Assembly (NCBI GenBank): GCA_003142855.1
Contig: PLNW01000122.1
Span: forward strand, 23,598 to 87,597
From: Myxococcales bacterium
GTDB lineage: Bacteria; Myxococcota_A; Polyangia; Fen-1088
Reading direction: 5' to 3'
Length of the DNA stretch: 64,000 nt
A model generated the notes under the pieces. It was given only the letters and a program-made list of their open reading frames with translations, was not told where the DNA came from and searched no databases. Positions 46,760 through 56,515 of the stretch are shown one piece after another (within the stretch, counting starts at the first letter, position 1; each line of letters begins with the position of its first letter). The position numbers were made by a program, and so were the translations under genes.

Positions 46760-48541
46760 ATGAGCGGGGATCACACGCGCGGCGGACGCAAGCTGGAAGC
46801 CGCGTTCGCGCACTTCAAGCTGGCCGCGCGCGTGCGTGGAGTCCACGCTCTCGATCTAGGCGCGTCCACTGGCGGGTTCGTCGCGCTGCTGCTCGAACAG
46901 GGCGCTGGCCATGTGACCGCGGTTGACGTGGGACATGGGCAACTTCTGGCCGATCTGGCTCGCGACCGGCGCGTGACCAGCTTGGAGCGCGCCGACTTCA
47001 AAACCTTGTCGCTGGATGTGGCGCCCGGACCCTTCGATTTTTTCACCGTGGATGTCAGCTTCGTGGCCGCACGAAGCATGTTGCGCGGGCTGGCCTTTCG
47101 GCTGCGCGCAGGCGCGGAGGGCGTCGTCCTGGTCAAGCCGCAGTTCGAACTGCCCAGCCACCTGGTTAGGGACGGCAAGGTCGGCGCTCCGGATCTGCGC
47201 AAGCGCGCCGTCGAAACCTTTCGCGCCAAAGCCGAGCGACTGGGCTTCCAGTTGCTGGGATACGTGGATTCGCCCGTGGCTGGCGGCAGTGGGACCGTCG
47301 AGATCCTGGTCCACCTGCGCTTCGCCGGCCGGCCCGAGACCATGCCAAAAATCGGCGAGCGCAAACCCGCGCGACCGCAGACGAAGAAATCGTCGCAGGT
47401 TCCGGGCGAACTGCACTGGTTCGCGGTTGCATCGCCCGGTCTGGAACAACCCCTGTGTACCGAGTTGGCCGCGCTTTCGGTGATCGAGCAGCCTCGCGTG
47501 GTGGACGGCGGCGTCGAGTTTTCGGGAACGCTGGCCGCCGGCATGGCCGCCAATCTGCACAGCCGCATCGCCACCCGCATCGTGCTCCGCATGGGCGAGG
47601 TCAAGGCCCGCGACTTCGCGCCGCTGCGCCGAGGCCTGGCCAAGTTGCCGTGGCCCAGCTACCTCCCGCGCGACCGGGCTCTGCGTATCGACGTCTCGAC
47701 CAGCCACTGCCGCCTGTACCACACCGGCGCCTTGGCAGAGACAGTCGAACTGGCGATTGCCGACTGTGTGGGCCAGCTGCCCAAACGCGAGAAACCGCCC
47801 CAGCCGACCGAAGATGACGACTGCACGCGTATCCTTCTGCGCGGACAGGACGATCGCTTCACCGCCAGCATCGATGCTTCGGGTGCGCTCCTGCACCGCC
47901 GCGGCTGGCGTCTGGAGGCAGGACGCGCGCCCCTGCGCGAAACCTTGGCCGCTGGCCTTCTGGCCCTGTGTAAATACGATCCCGCGCTGCCGCTCGTGGA
48001 TCCCATGTGCGGCGCGGGCACCATCGCCATCGAGGCCGCAGCCCTGGCGCGCAAGATGGCGCCCGGCTTGGCTCGCCGCTTTGCCTTCGAACGCTGGCCC
48101 GCCCACGACGCCTCTTCGTGGCAGGCCCTGCGCGACTCGGCTGTGGCTCTGCCGAGCGCGCCTGCCCCGATTCTTGCGATGGATCGAGACGCGCGCGCCG
48201 TGGACACTGCTCGCCGCAATGCCGAGCGCGCCAACGTGCAAGGCGATGTTGGTTTTGCCACAGCCGTGTTTGGCGAGGGCGAGATTCCGGCCCAAGCCGG
48301 GCTTCTCGTCGTCAATCCGCCCTACGGCCACCGCCTGGGCGACCACGGTCAAGCCAACCGTCTTGCGCGCGAGATGGGAAAGACGGCGGCCGCGTACTAC
48401 CGGGGCTGGCGCGTGGGCGTTCTTTGTCCGAATCCAGCGTTCGTCGCGGCGGTGGCGGCGGGAGCGCGGCGAACACCAAGCAAGACCTTCGCGCTTCGCA
48501 ACGGCGGATTGCGCGTGCTTCTCGCCATCTGGCTTCTGTAG
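46760..48541 (+). CDS. Fusion of TlyA-type and RlmL-type rRNA methyltransferases
   Basis: 593 residues. Residues ~1-190 match the FtsJ-like catalytic part of TlyA (RGGRKLEAAFAHF, ALDLGASTGGFVALLLEQGA, DVSFVAARSMLRGL, VVLVKPQFE) but lack the N-terminal S4 RNA-binding domain; only 46 bases separate the ATG from the previous stop. After a basic linker (PARPQTKKS), residues ~215-370 resemble a THUMP-containing module and ~370-593 an RlmL/Trm-type methyltransferase (VDPMCGAGTIAIEAAALARK, VVNPPYGHRLGD). Two different rRNA methylations (2'-O and N2-guanine) are inferred for one chain. Confidence 0.82.
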   Translation: MSGDHTRGGRKLEAAFAHFKLAARVRGVHALDLGASTGGFVALLLEQGAGHVTAVDVGHGQLLADLARDRRVTSLERADFKTLSLDVAPGPFDFFTVDVSFVAARSMLRGLAFRLRAGAEGVVLVKPQFELPSHLVRDGKVGAPDLRKRAVETFRAKAERLGFQLLGYVDSPVAGGSGTVEILVHLRFAGRPETMPKIGERKPARPQTKKSSQVPGELHWFAVASPGLEQPLCTELAALSVIEQPRVVDGGVEFSGTLAAGMAANLHSRIATRIVLRMGEVKARDFAPLRRGLAKLPWPSYLPRDRALRIDVSTSHCRLYHTGALAETVELAIADCVGQLPKREKPPQPTEDDDCTRILLRGQDDRFTASIDASGALLHRRGWRLEAGRAPLRETLAAGLLALCKYDPALPLVDPMCGAGTIAIEAAALARKMAPGLARRFAFERWPAHDASSWQALRDSAVALPSAPAPILAMDRDARAVDTARRNAERANVQGDVGFATAVFGEGEIPAQAGLLVVNPPYGHRLGDHGQANRLAREMGKTAAAYYRGWRVGVLCPNPAFVAAVAAGARRTPSKTFALRNGGLRVLLAIWLL

Positions 48542-48543
48542 GG

Positions 48544-49374
48544 CTATTCCACGTGTACCGCGTAGTTTCGCACCTCAGTTCTTCCCGATCCGGAGGCCAC
48601 CTCGTTGCCGAGCTCCAGACAGGCGACGTAGACGTTGCTATTCAGCAGACGGGTCTGCACCAGGTACTCGATTATCGCGCCGATGTCGAGAGGGCCGTGC
48701 AGGATGGGCTGGTCGGCCACCAGGGAAATGATGGTCCAGGTGTTGGAACTGGCGCCCGAGGCATCGCCGTGGTTGTTGGCAAAGTAGATGTGGAATGGAT
48801 TGCCGCCAATGGTCGCCGCGGCAACCAGACTGCCCGCCGCGCCCAGGCGATTCTCGGCCAGCCAAATCATCACCTCGTGGGCTATGCCCCGCTTTTCCAC
48901 CACGGGAGAGGTCGTGGTCCAGAATTCAAATGCCAGGTCGTAGGTGCCCGACGCGTGCATCGACACGTCGAAGTCCGCCACGATTTTCTTCGAGCCCACG
49001 CGAAAGGGGAATCCTGAATTGGGGGAGACCTCGCCGACCCAGGGACTGTTGCCGACTTGGATCTCGGGATAGCTCGCCACGTCGGTCCCTCCGCTAAACC
49101 ATTTCCAGACCCAGCCGAAGATGGGTTTGCCATTCGCTTGCTTCACGAAGACCTTCTGGTGGTGTGGCCCTATGTTGGCCTTGGCGTTCCAGCCGTTGTT
49201 GAAGATGCGATAGCGGCCGTCGACCGTCATCGCATCAAAGTTCTTTTCGGATTCAAACACCGTGGTGCCTTCGATGCTGGAGATATCGAAGTCCTTTCGC
49301 GCCGAACCAGCGCAGCCAGCAAGCAGAGGCAATGACGGAAGGGCGAGAAGCAGAAAGCAGACGAGGCGTCGCAT
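48544..49374 (-). CDS. GH12-like glucanase lipoprotein
   Basis: 276 residues with lipobox LLAGC (Cys 21). The body follows the GH12 jelly-roll pattern: YRIFNNGWNA, SYPEIQVGNSPW, YDLAFEFWTT, the nucleophile motif HEVMIWLAEN (Glu 167) and a likely acid/base in LGNEVASGSG (Glu 258), then NYAVHVE. GH12 enzymes cut beta-1,4-glucan or xyloglucan. Tethering to the cell surface suggests feeding on polysaccharide or wall material. It converges with the methyltransferase fusion gene, 2 bases apart. Confidence 0.75.
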   Translation of the reverse strand: MRRLVCFLLLALPSLPLLAGCAGSARKDFDISSIEGTTVFESEKNFDAMTVDGRYRIFNNGWNAKANIGPHHQKVFVKQANGKPIFGWVWKWFSGGTDVASYPEIQVGNSPWVGEVSPNSGFPFRVGSKKIVADFDVSMHASGTYDLAFEFWTTTSPVVEKRGIAHEVMIWLAENRLGAAGSLVAAATIGGNPFHIYFANNHGDASGASSNTWTIISLVADQPILHGPLDIGAIIEYLVQTRLLNSNVYVACLELGNEVASGSGRTEVRNYAVHVE

Positions 49375-49481
49375 AGGTGTCCTCCGAGAAGTATATGGTG
49401 CCGCATGGTACGCGACTCAGACAAGGTACGAGTCCTATGCCTGCCTGCACGGTTCAGGGTGTTTGTCGCTGCCGGGCAGTG

Positions 49482-50108
49482 CTAGTGATTCGACTGCTTC
49501 GCACGGGCCAGCATATCGTCGAGCAGTGCCTTTAGATTCGGGCATTTCTCGTAGGCGATGGTTGGATCCAGTTCTTCAAACAGGACTCTGCCGTCAATGA
49601 CCTTCCCGTAGGTCCTCTTGAGCTTTTCGCGATAGAGGCGTGCGAGCAGCTTACCCGGCGGCTCGGTGAAGTTGACGGTCTCGGGTTCCTTGCTCTTTGC
49701 AGGTAGAGCCTCGCGAACCTCGCGCACAAGCGTCAGTGGGTCGGCAAGCAACCAAGCCTCGATTTCATGGACGGCAAAGTGCTGGGCGAATCGCTCGTTG
49801 CCTACTTGATCCTCGAAGTGCTTCTTGGCCCACTTCACTCGGTCGGACGCGCTCTGCTTGTCAGGTGGATAGAAAGTGGGTCCGTAGAGGTCGAGGAGGC
49901 CGATTGCTGCGATGACATCTTTGCCTGTCGGACCTGACAGATGGAGCCTGACCTTCTTGGCAATCTCCGACCGGTAGTGCGCCCAGCCCTCGAAACGGAC
50001 GGCCGTGATGCCCACTCTCCTTGCGAGTTTCGGATCGAGCCACCGCTTGAGGAGTGAAGGAACCGCCAACCTCTCCGTATGGCCCTCGACGAAGAGGACG
50101 AATTTCAC
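49482..50108 (-). CDS. DUF4276 (TOPRIM-like) protein paired with ATPase
   Basis: 208 residues. KFVLFVEGHTERLAVPSLL carries the TOPRIM-type glutamate; GLLDLYGPTFYP and HEIEAWLLADP are the two other conserved blocks of DUF4276. The ATG overlaps the stop of the upstream AAA ATPase gene (ATGA), so both are made together. DUF4276 plus AAA pairs occur in abortive-infection and related anti-phage modules; a nuclease-like effector role is inferred, not shown. Confidence 0.82.
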   Translation of the reverse strand: MKFVLFVEGHTERLAVPSLLKRWLDPKLARRVGITAVRFEGWAHYRSEIAKKVRLHLSGPTGKDVIAAIGLLDLYGPTFYPPDKQSASDRVKWAKKHFEDQVGNERFAQHFAVHEIEAWLLADPLTLVREVREALPAKSKEPETVNFTEPPGKLLARLYREKLKRTYGKVIDGRVLFEELDPTIAYEKCPNLKALLDDMLARAKQSNH

Positions 50109-51292
50109 GTCATCCCCTCAAGCTCGCCGGACTTGAAGAGTGCGCCCAGGCTGTACTCTTTGAGCCACCGTTCGAGATCCGTTCCATCGAGGACGTTCAG
50201 TCTTGTTTCCCCATCTGCCCACTGCGCCACCGTTGTCGTGGGCGGTTGGCTGGTGAAGGCGTCGAGGAATTGCGGCGAATGGGTCGAGAATACGACCTGG
50301 GTCCGATCGGCCGCTTGGTATGCGAGATCGGCCACGACTGGCAGCATGCTTGGATGCAGACCAGTTTCTGGCTCGTCGATGGCCACAAGCTTGCCGGGCT
50401 GCGGATTGGCCAAGATGGCGACGAGCAGCAGGAATCGAAGGGTCCCGTCGGAAAGGGACGCGGCCGACTGGTCGTTCTTCAATGACCGCCAGCGCAGGCG
50501 GAGTTGCACGAGTTGATCGGCGGCGGGTGGAAAAGAAAGTTCCTCGAAATCGTTCCCGAAAGCAGCGCGCATGGCCACATCGACGTCGTTCTTGAAATCG
50601 CGGTTGCTTGAATAGAGCGAATGAAGAAATGCAACCAAATTGCTGCCATTCGCGGCAACGCGGCTCTCGAGCCGAGACACGGCGGGCCTGCGGATCTCCG
50701 AGTCTTGGCCGACCTCAAGGTCCTGGAAGATCTGCCAGGTTCCCAGCCAGCGCTCGCGAAAAACTCCAAGCAGGGTGTGGCCCGTCATGGAATTCATGAA
50801 GGACAACGTCGTCTGCTCTTCAGGCCAGGCGGCGCCATGACCATAGAGGTGCGGCGTGCCCTCTTCGACTCGCGAGGCGAGGGGTTCGCGCGTGAGGAGC
50901 TTGACCACTTGGCCACTTTTTGTGTGGGACGCGACCTGTTCGCTTTCTACGCGATAGGCGCTGGTCGTTCCGAGCCGACTCAGCTTGAGATCATAGGCCA
51001 CGCTGAGTTGCTCGTCTGTCCCTCCGTGTTCGATGCGATCCGCTGTCAGACTCCACCCAAGCGAGCCCACCTGCCCGTCCCACAAAATCGAGCCCATGCC
51101 GCCCTCTCTGAGAATGTCCTCGGGGAGTTTTCCCAGAGCGGATCGGTGTAGCAACGCCAGAGCGCGCAGAAGGTTCGACTTGCCCGATGCGTTCGGGCCG
51201 ATCACCACATTCAGCTTTCCCGGTGTCCAGGTGACGTCCTTGAGGGAGCGGTACCCTTCGATTCGTATGCGCTGAATCATTGAGCGCAGCAT
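50105..51292 (-). CDS. AAA (AAA_21/OLD-like) ATPase of defence-type pair
   Basis: 395 residues (an ATG at 51280, four codons in, is also possible). Walker A VVIGPNASGKSNLLRAL (~30-45), ABC-like signature AASLSDGTLRFLLL, Walker B KLVAIDEPETGLHPSML and switch histidine VVFSTHSPQFLDAF. No TOPRIM domain is fused; that is supplied by the overlapping DUF4276 gene. SMC/ABC-type ATPases like this often sense phage. It stands alone between unrelated operons, with 181 gene-free bases before moxR. Confidence 0.85.
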   Translation of the reverse strand: MLRSMIQRIRIEGYRSLKDVTWTPGKLNVVIGPNASGKSNLLRALALLHRSALGKLPEDILREGGMGSILWDGQVGSLGWSLTADRIEHGGTDEQLSVAYDLKLSRLGTTSAYRVESEQVASHTKSGQVVKLLTREPLASRVEEGTPHLYGHGAAWPEEQTTLSFMNSMTGHTLLGVFRERWLGTWQIFQDLEVGQDSEIRRPAVSRLESRVAANGSNLVAFLHSLYSSNRDFKNDVDVAMRAAFGNDFEELSFPPAADQLVQLRLRWRSLKNDQSAASLSDGTLRFLLLVAILANPQPGKLVAIDEPETGLHPSMLPVVADLAYQAADRTQVVFSTHSPQFLDAFTSQPPTTTVAQWADGETRLNVLDGTDLERWLKEYSLGALFKSGELEGMT

Positions 51293-51473
51293 AGCGCCGA
51301 GCAGGAAAGAGTCACCAATCCGCTATTCCCCGGGGTACCCCGAGGGAAACCAAGCGCCTTTCGACAAAGTTGCGGGCGTCGCGTACGGATCGGCGCCTGC
51401 GTTGCTTTCTGGAAATATCCCGTGGCCCCGAGTAGTTATACGCCTTCGGAAATTCTATTCCCGAGGAGATCGC

Positions 51474-52457
<984 letters not shown>

Positions 52458-52464
52458 ACCGTTC

Positions 52465-53349
52465 ATGCTGACCCGCGAGCTGTTGCGGAAAATCCGCACC
52501 ATCGAAATCGTGACCGAGCGCCTGGTGCGCGATCGGATGGCGGGCCAGTACCATTCGGTGTTCAAGGGCTCGGGCATCGCGTTCTCCGAGGTGCGCCAGT
52601 ACATCCCGGGCGATGACATCCGGCTCATCGACTGGAACGTGTCGGCGCGCATGAACGCGCCCTACATCAAGCTGTACGTCGAGGAGCGCGAGATGACCGT
52701 GCTCCTGCTGGTCGACATGTCGGCCTCGGGCCGCTTCGGTTCAATGGGACAGGAGAAGCGCGAGCTGGCGGCCGAGCTGGCCGCGGTGCTCGCCTTTTCC
52801 GCCATCCGCAACAATGACCGCGTCGGCCTCATCATCTTCACTGACAAGGTCGAGCGCTTCGTGCCGGCCAAAAAGGGCAAGAAGCACGTCCTGCGTGTCA
52901 TCAGCGAAATCCTGTCCTACGAACCGCTCTCACCCCACACCAACCTGGGACTGGGGCTAGATTTCCTGGGGCGCATCGCCCGTCGACGCGCGGTCGCGTT
53001 CTTGGTTTCTGACTTCCTGGCGCCGCCCGAGCAATACGAACGCTCGCTGCGCATCGCAGCCCGGCGGCATGATCTGGTGCCCGTGGCGGTGACCGATCCG
53101 CTGGAAGAGCAGCTGCCGCGGGTGGGCTTGCTGGAAGTGCAGGATCCGGAAAGCGGCGAAGTGGTGGTGTTCGACACATCCGGGCCAGAAGCGAAAGTCT
53201 TTGCCGACCAGAATCGCGCGGCTCGTGAGGCGCGCGAGGGCCTGTTCCGCCGCCTGTCTCTCGACGCCATCGCGGTGCGGACCGATCGCCCCTACCTGCC
53301 CGCCCTGACCAGTTTCTTCGAGGCGCGGGCGCGGAGGTTGCGGCATTGA
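52465..53349 (+). CDS. DUF58 protein (VWA-related)
   Basis: 294 residues, 7 bases after moxR. GSGIAFSEVRQYIPGDDIRLIDW is the DUF58 signature, followed by a VWA-like fold (VLLLVDMSASGRFG, a MIDAS-type DxSxS) and HTNLGLGLDFL. DUF58 proteins pair with MoxR in nearly all genomes. Its stop overlaps the next TTG start. Confidence 0.93.
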   Translation: MLTRELLRKIRTIEIVTERLVRDRMAGQYHSVFKGSGIAFSEVRQYIPGDDIRLIDWNVSARMNAPYIKLYVEEREMTVLLLVDMSASGRFGSMGQEKRELAAELAAVLAFSAIRNNDRVGLIIFTDKVERFVPAKKGKKHVLRVISEILSYEPLSPHTNLGLGLDFLGRIARRRAVAFLVSDFLAPPEQYERSLRIAARRHDLVPVAVTDPLEEQLPRVGLLEVQDPESGEVVVFDTSGPEAKVFADQNRAAREAREGLFRRLSLDAIAVRTDRPYLPALTSFFEARARRLRH

Positions 53350-54362
53350 TCGAGTGGATCGTGGCCGGCCTGCTGGCGGCTGTGCCGCCCGATGCCGGGG
53401 GGCACGCCGATGCGCAGCCGAGCGCGCTGGCAGCCCCGGCGCGCGCCGACGCGCCCACGGTGACCGCGCGGGTGGACAAGACCGAGGCCCACGTGGGCGA
53501 TGCCCTGCACCTGTCGATCACGGCCGTCGGACCCATCACCACGCCGGTCATCTTGCCCGAGAACGTCGATCTGTCGCCCTTCAGTGAGCTGGATCGACGC
53601 CTGGAAGAAAAGGATCTGGGCGACGGCAAGATGCGCCGCGAGTTCGTGCTGACTGTCGCGGCCTATGAGCCAGGTGCGCGGGAGATCCCTGCCGTGGAGG
53701 TGACCTACTTCGGCAAAGGCGGCGAGGTTCTCAGCGCGCGCACGCAAGCCATCCCCGTCACCATCACCAGCCTGATCGCCAACGAGCCTGAGCCGAAGTT
53801 GAAAGAAAATGCTGGCCCGGTGCCGGTGATCCAGCGTGACTACCTTTACGCCTACATCGCGGGCGGCCTGGCGGCTGCTGGCCTGGGCGCCGCCCTGGCG
53901 CTGTTCATTCGCCGCCGCCTGCGCGCGCGGGCCGCGCATCGCCCGGCGCCGCCGCCGCGGCCCGCGCATGAGGTGGCGCTGGAGCGCCTCGATCGCCTGG
54001 GCGCACGCCTGGGAACCAGCGACGATTTGCGGCCCTTCATCTTCGAGCTGTCCGAGATCATCCGCGAGTACCTGGGTGCTCGCTTTGCCTTCAACTCGCT
54101 GGAGTTGACCACGGAAGAGCTGGTGCTCCGGCTGCGCCGACGGGTTCCCATCCAGGAGATGCGCGGCTTCGTGCTGGGCGAGGTGGAAGGGTGGCTGGCG
54201 GGCTGCGATCTGGTGAAGTTCGCCAAGGTCTCGCCATCCATGGCCGAGGCGCGGGGAGCGCTGGAAACCGGCATTCGCATCGTGGAATCGACGCGTCCGC
54301 GACCCGAGCCGCCCGTCCCGGCTCCTGGCGTGGACGTCGCCAGCTCCCTAGGAGGCGCATAG
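53346..54362 (+). CDS. Membrane protein with BatD-like N-terminal domain
   Basis: 338 residues, starting at a TTG that overlaps the DUF58 stop (TTGA). An N-terminal hydrophobic signal, a beta-rich extracytoplasmic domain like the BatD/oxygen-tolerance repeats (TARVDKTEAHVGDALHLSIT, EFVLTVAAYEPGAREIPAVEVTY), one membrane helix (AYIAGGLAAAGLGAALALFI, ~170-190) and a cytoplasmic C-terminal helical region with SEIIREYLGARFAFNSLELTTEELV. The C-terminal part matches what follows the membrane helix in Bat-operon DUF4381-like proteins. Function in the complex is unknown. Confidence 0.75.
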   Translation: MIEWIVAGLLAAVPPDAGGHADAQPSALAAPARADAPTVTARVDKTEAHVGDALHLSITAVGPITTPVILPENVDLSPFSELDRRLEEKDLGDGKMRREFVLTVAAYEPGAREIPAVEVTYFGKGGEVLSARTQAIPVTITSLIANEPEPKLKENAGPVPVIQRDYLYAYIAGGLAAAGLGAALALFIRRRLRARAAHRPAPPPRPAHEVALERLDRLGARLGTSDDLRPFIFELSEIIREYLGARFAFNSLELTTEELVLRLRRRVPIQEMRGFVLGEVEGWLAGCDLVKFAKVSPSMAEARGALETGIRIVESTRPRPEPPVPAPGVDVASSLGGA

Positions 54363-54522
54363 GTGCTAACCACGATCCTCTCGGGATTCGACGGGCAACG
54401 GCGCGAGCCGGAGTTTCACCACAGAAGAGGTGTCCAGAAATCGGGGCGGTTCGAGGCGACGAGGATGGGTCCCGACCATCCGCGAGAACGCGATGCCCAC
54501 TGCCACGGAGGGGGAGAATCAG

Positions 54523-54626
54523 CCTCACCCCGTGGCCCCTCTCCCTTCGGGAGAGGGGCGGATTTGGCTAGTGATTACCGGTCCTTCCTCACCCCTCTCC
54601 CGCCGGGAGAGGGGCCGGGGGTGAGG
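54523..54626. repeat. REP-like palindrome pair (REPIN-type), Bat operon copy 1
   Basis: CCTCACCCCGTGGCCCCTCTCCC-TTC-GGGAGAGGGGC opens it, and CCTCACCCCTCTCCC-GCC-GGGAGAGGGGCCGGGGGTGAGG closes it. Each palindrome has a 10-11 bp stem; the two lie about 30 bases apart in inverted order. Confidence 0.85.
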
Positions 54627-54790
54627 ATTAATTCCTCCTCCGTGGCACTGGCCGTCGTCTCGCGGCTACGGGTCGTCACCCATTCGAACCCCAGCCCTGA
54701 ATACCAATTTCTGGACACCTTAAGAGAGCACAGAGGCCACAGAGGCCGGAAGGAAAGGGTTTCGGCTCCGGCTCCGAACCCTTCGTTCCT

Positions 54791-55040
54791 CGCGTGGGAA
54801 GCCCGCCGGCCCTTCGGGACGGACAGCCCACCCTGCCCGCCCTGCGCGCTTCGCGCGCACCCTCGCCGGCGGCGCACCATCGCGGGAGGGTTTGGCGAGG
54901 CCGAGCGCGAGGGCGCGAGCGCAGCGAGCGGGTGTGGTGGGGAAGGTGCAGGTCCCGAAGTCCCCGAAGGGGGAAGCGAGCGTGGGGTGGTGGCAGGTGG
55001 GGGACCGAAGGGCAAGGCGAACCCTTTCAGGGTTCCCATG
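54791..55040 (+). repeat. Dispersed repeat element, longest copy
   Basis: Begins CGCGTGGGAAGCCCGCCGGC and ends GAACCCTTTCAGGGTTCCCAT. Compared with the other two full copies it carries an extra internal block, GGTCCCGAAGTCCCCGAAGG, similar to the units in fliK. Confidence 0.88.
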
Positions 55041-55082
55041 ATTCCGATCCGTCTCTGTGCTCCCTGTACTACTAGGATGCGG

Positions 55083-55205
55083 TTTCTTCGCGGGCCGCGA
55101 AGATTCTCCACGTCGCCGCCATCGCTGCAAGAGGCCGTGGCCGGCCTGGTCCCTTTGGTTGCGGCCGTCAGGCTGCGATGTGCTCTCTGTGGTGAAATCC
55201 GGGGC
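55083..55205. repeat. Degenerate dispersed repeat (second family)
   Basis: Contains TTTCTTCGCGGGCCGCGAAG, CATCGCTGC and ends CTCTCTGTGGTGAA. It is related to 25895-26012 in opposite orientation, with the middle part strongly diverged. Confidence 0.5.
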
Positions 55206-55224
55206 AAACCTGCTGAGGTGCCTC

Positions 55225-56319
55225 ATGCCTGAGCAAGGGCCGATGCGGGCCGGGCGCGGAACTATTCCGTACTCGTTGCTGGCTGCTGTCTTCTTGCCGG
55301 CAGGATTGATCTATCTCTGGTGGTTTCGTTCGCTGGAGCTGTTGCGCTTCGCCCATCCCGCGGCCCTCGTGTTGATCCCGCTCGGCGCGGCCCCGGTGAT
55401 TTGGGCCGGCATCAGACGTGCGCCGTCCCGCCATCCTGTGCTGGTGCACTCGCGCGCCGGCGAGATGGGCCTGTTGCGACGGGGATGGGCCGCGCGGCTT
55501 GCCGATCTCCCGGTGGTGCTGCGTCTCTTCGTGGTGGTCGCGGTGGCTCTGGCGCTGGCGCGACCACAGACCCCGCAGAAGGACGACGATCTCGAGCTGG
55601 AAGGCATCGACATCGTGGTCACGCTCGACCTGTCCGGCTCCATGGAAGAGACCGACCTGCAGCCCAACCGTCTGGAAGCGGCCAAGGCCGTGATCCAAGA
55701 CTTCGTCACGCGGCGACGCGGGGATCGCATCGGGCTGGTGATCTTCGGCCGCGAAGCCTACACATACACGCCGCTCACCCTCGACCACGGCACCTTCCTG
55801 CGCATGCTGGCCGAGCTGCAGCCGGGCATCGTCGACGGGCGCGGCACCGCCATCGGCAACGGGCTGGGGGTGGCGCTGTCCCGTCTGCGCAAGTCCGACG
55901 CCAAGTCCAAGGTCGTCATCCTGCTCACCGACGGGGACAACAACTCGGGCAACATCTCGCCGCTGCAGGCCGCCAGTTTCGCGCAGAAAATGGGCGTGAA
56001 GATCTACACCATCCTGGCCGGCGCGCATGACAGCAGCCGCGAAGCTGACGACGCGAATCCACAGCAGCAGCGCTACGCGGTCAATCCCAAGCTGCTGGAA
56101 CAGATTGCGGGCATGACCGGTGGCTCGCCCTATCTGGCCACCGACACCCGCGCCCTGGCGAAGCGGTTCCAGAACATCCTTGAAGAGCTGGAAAAGTCGC
56201 GCATCCGCGATCGCGGCGTGCTCTATGCCGAGCTCTACCCGCGCTTTCTCTGGCCGGCCTTCGCGGTCTTGCTGCTGGAAATTGCCTTGCGCCTGTCCCG
56301 CCTGCGGAGGCTGCCGTGA
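55225..56319 (+). CDS. batA: BatA-like VWA-domain membrane protein
   Basis: 364 residues from the ATG at 55225, preceded by GAGGTG; the track's longer start lies in repeats. Two N-terminal membrane segments (IPYSLLAAVFLPAGLIYLW and LPVVLRLFVVVAVALALA), a VWA domain with MIDAS motif VTLDLSGSMEETD and ILLTDGDNNSGN, and a C-terminal helix. BatA-type proteins form an inner-membrane complex with BatB; roles in stress tolerance and virulence are reported for relatives. Confidence 0.9.
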   Translation: MPEQGPMRAGRGTIPYSLLAAVFLPAGLIYLWWFRSLELLRFAHPAALVLIPLGAAPVIWAGIRRAPSRHPVLVHSRAGEMGLLRRGWAARLADLPVVLRLFVVVAVALALARPQTPQKDDDLELEGIDIVVTLDLSGSMEETDLQPNRLEAAKAVIQDFVTRRRGDRIGLVIFGREAYTYTPLTLDHGTFLRMLAELQPGIVDGRGTAIGNGLGVALSRLRKSDAKSKVVILLTDGDNNSGNISPLQAASFAQKMGVKIYTILAGAHDSSREADDANPQQQRYAVNPKLLEQIAGMTGGSPYLATDTRALAKRFQNILEELEKSRIRDRGVLYAELYPRFLWPAFAVLLLEIALRLSRLRRLP

Positions 56320-56321
56320 AT

Positions 56322-56509
56322 CGCGTGGGGAGCCGGCGAGCTCCCCCTGCGGGGACGTCGGGACCAACCCACCCTGCCCCCACACCGCGCGCTTCGCGCG
56401 CGCCCTCGTTGCTCGCCGCGGACCATCGCGCGAGGCCGAGCGAAGCGAGCGGGGTGGGTGTGGGCGTGGTGGGCCGAAGGGGATGGGAACCCTTTTAGGG
56501 TTCCCATAT
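56322..56509 (+). repeat. Dispersed repeat element filling the batA-batB gap
   Basis: Begins CGCGTGGGGAGCCGGC two bases after the batA stop and ends with the perfect hairpin GGGAACCCT-TTT-AGGGTTCCC (56485-56505), about ten bases before the batB ATG. It therefore occupies almost the whole intergenic space and replaces any normal ribosome-site context. Confidence 0.9.
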
Positions 56510-56515
56510 AAGACA

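Larger units (their letters stand above)
54363..55224. other. 862-bp gene-free gap inside the Bat operon, full of repeats
   Basis: The listed ORFs here (such as 54363-55232) are translations of repeats and lack a ribosome site or family likeness. The gap holds a REP-like palindrome pair (54523-54626), a CACAGAGG-type scrap (54728-54745), the dispersed element (54791-55040) and a second-family repeat (55083-55205). Confidence 0.75.

Noticed and set aside
54363-55232. 289-aa plus-strand ORF between the BatD-like gene and batA
   Set aside because: It translates REP palindromes and the dispersed element (FGRGADLASD, SCGGEGAGPEVPEGG), has no family likeness and overlaps the real batA start.
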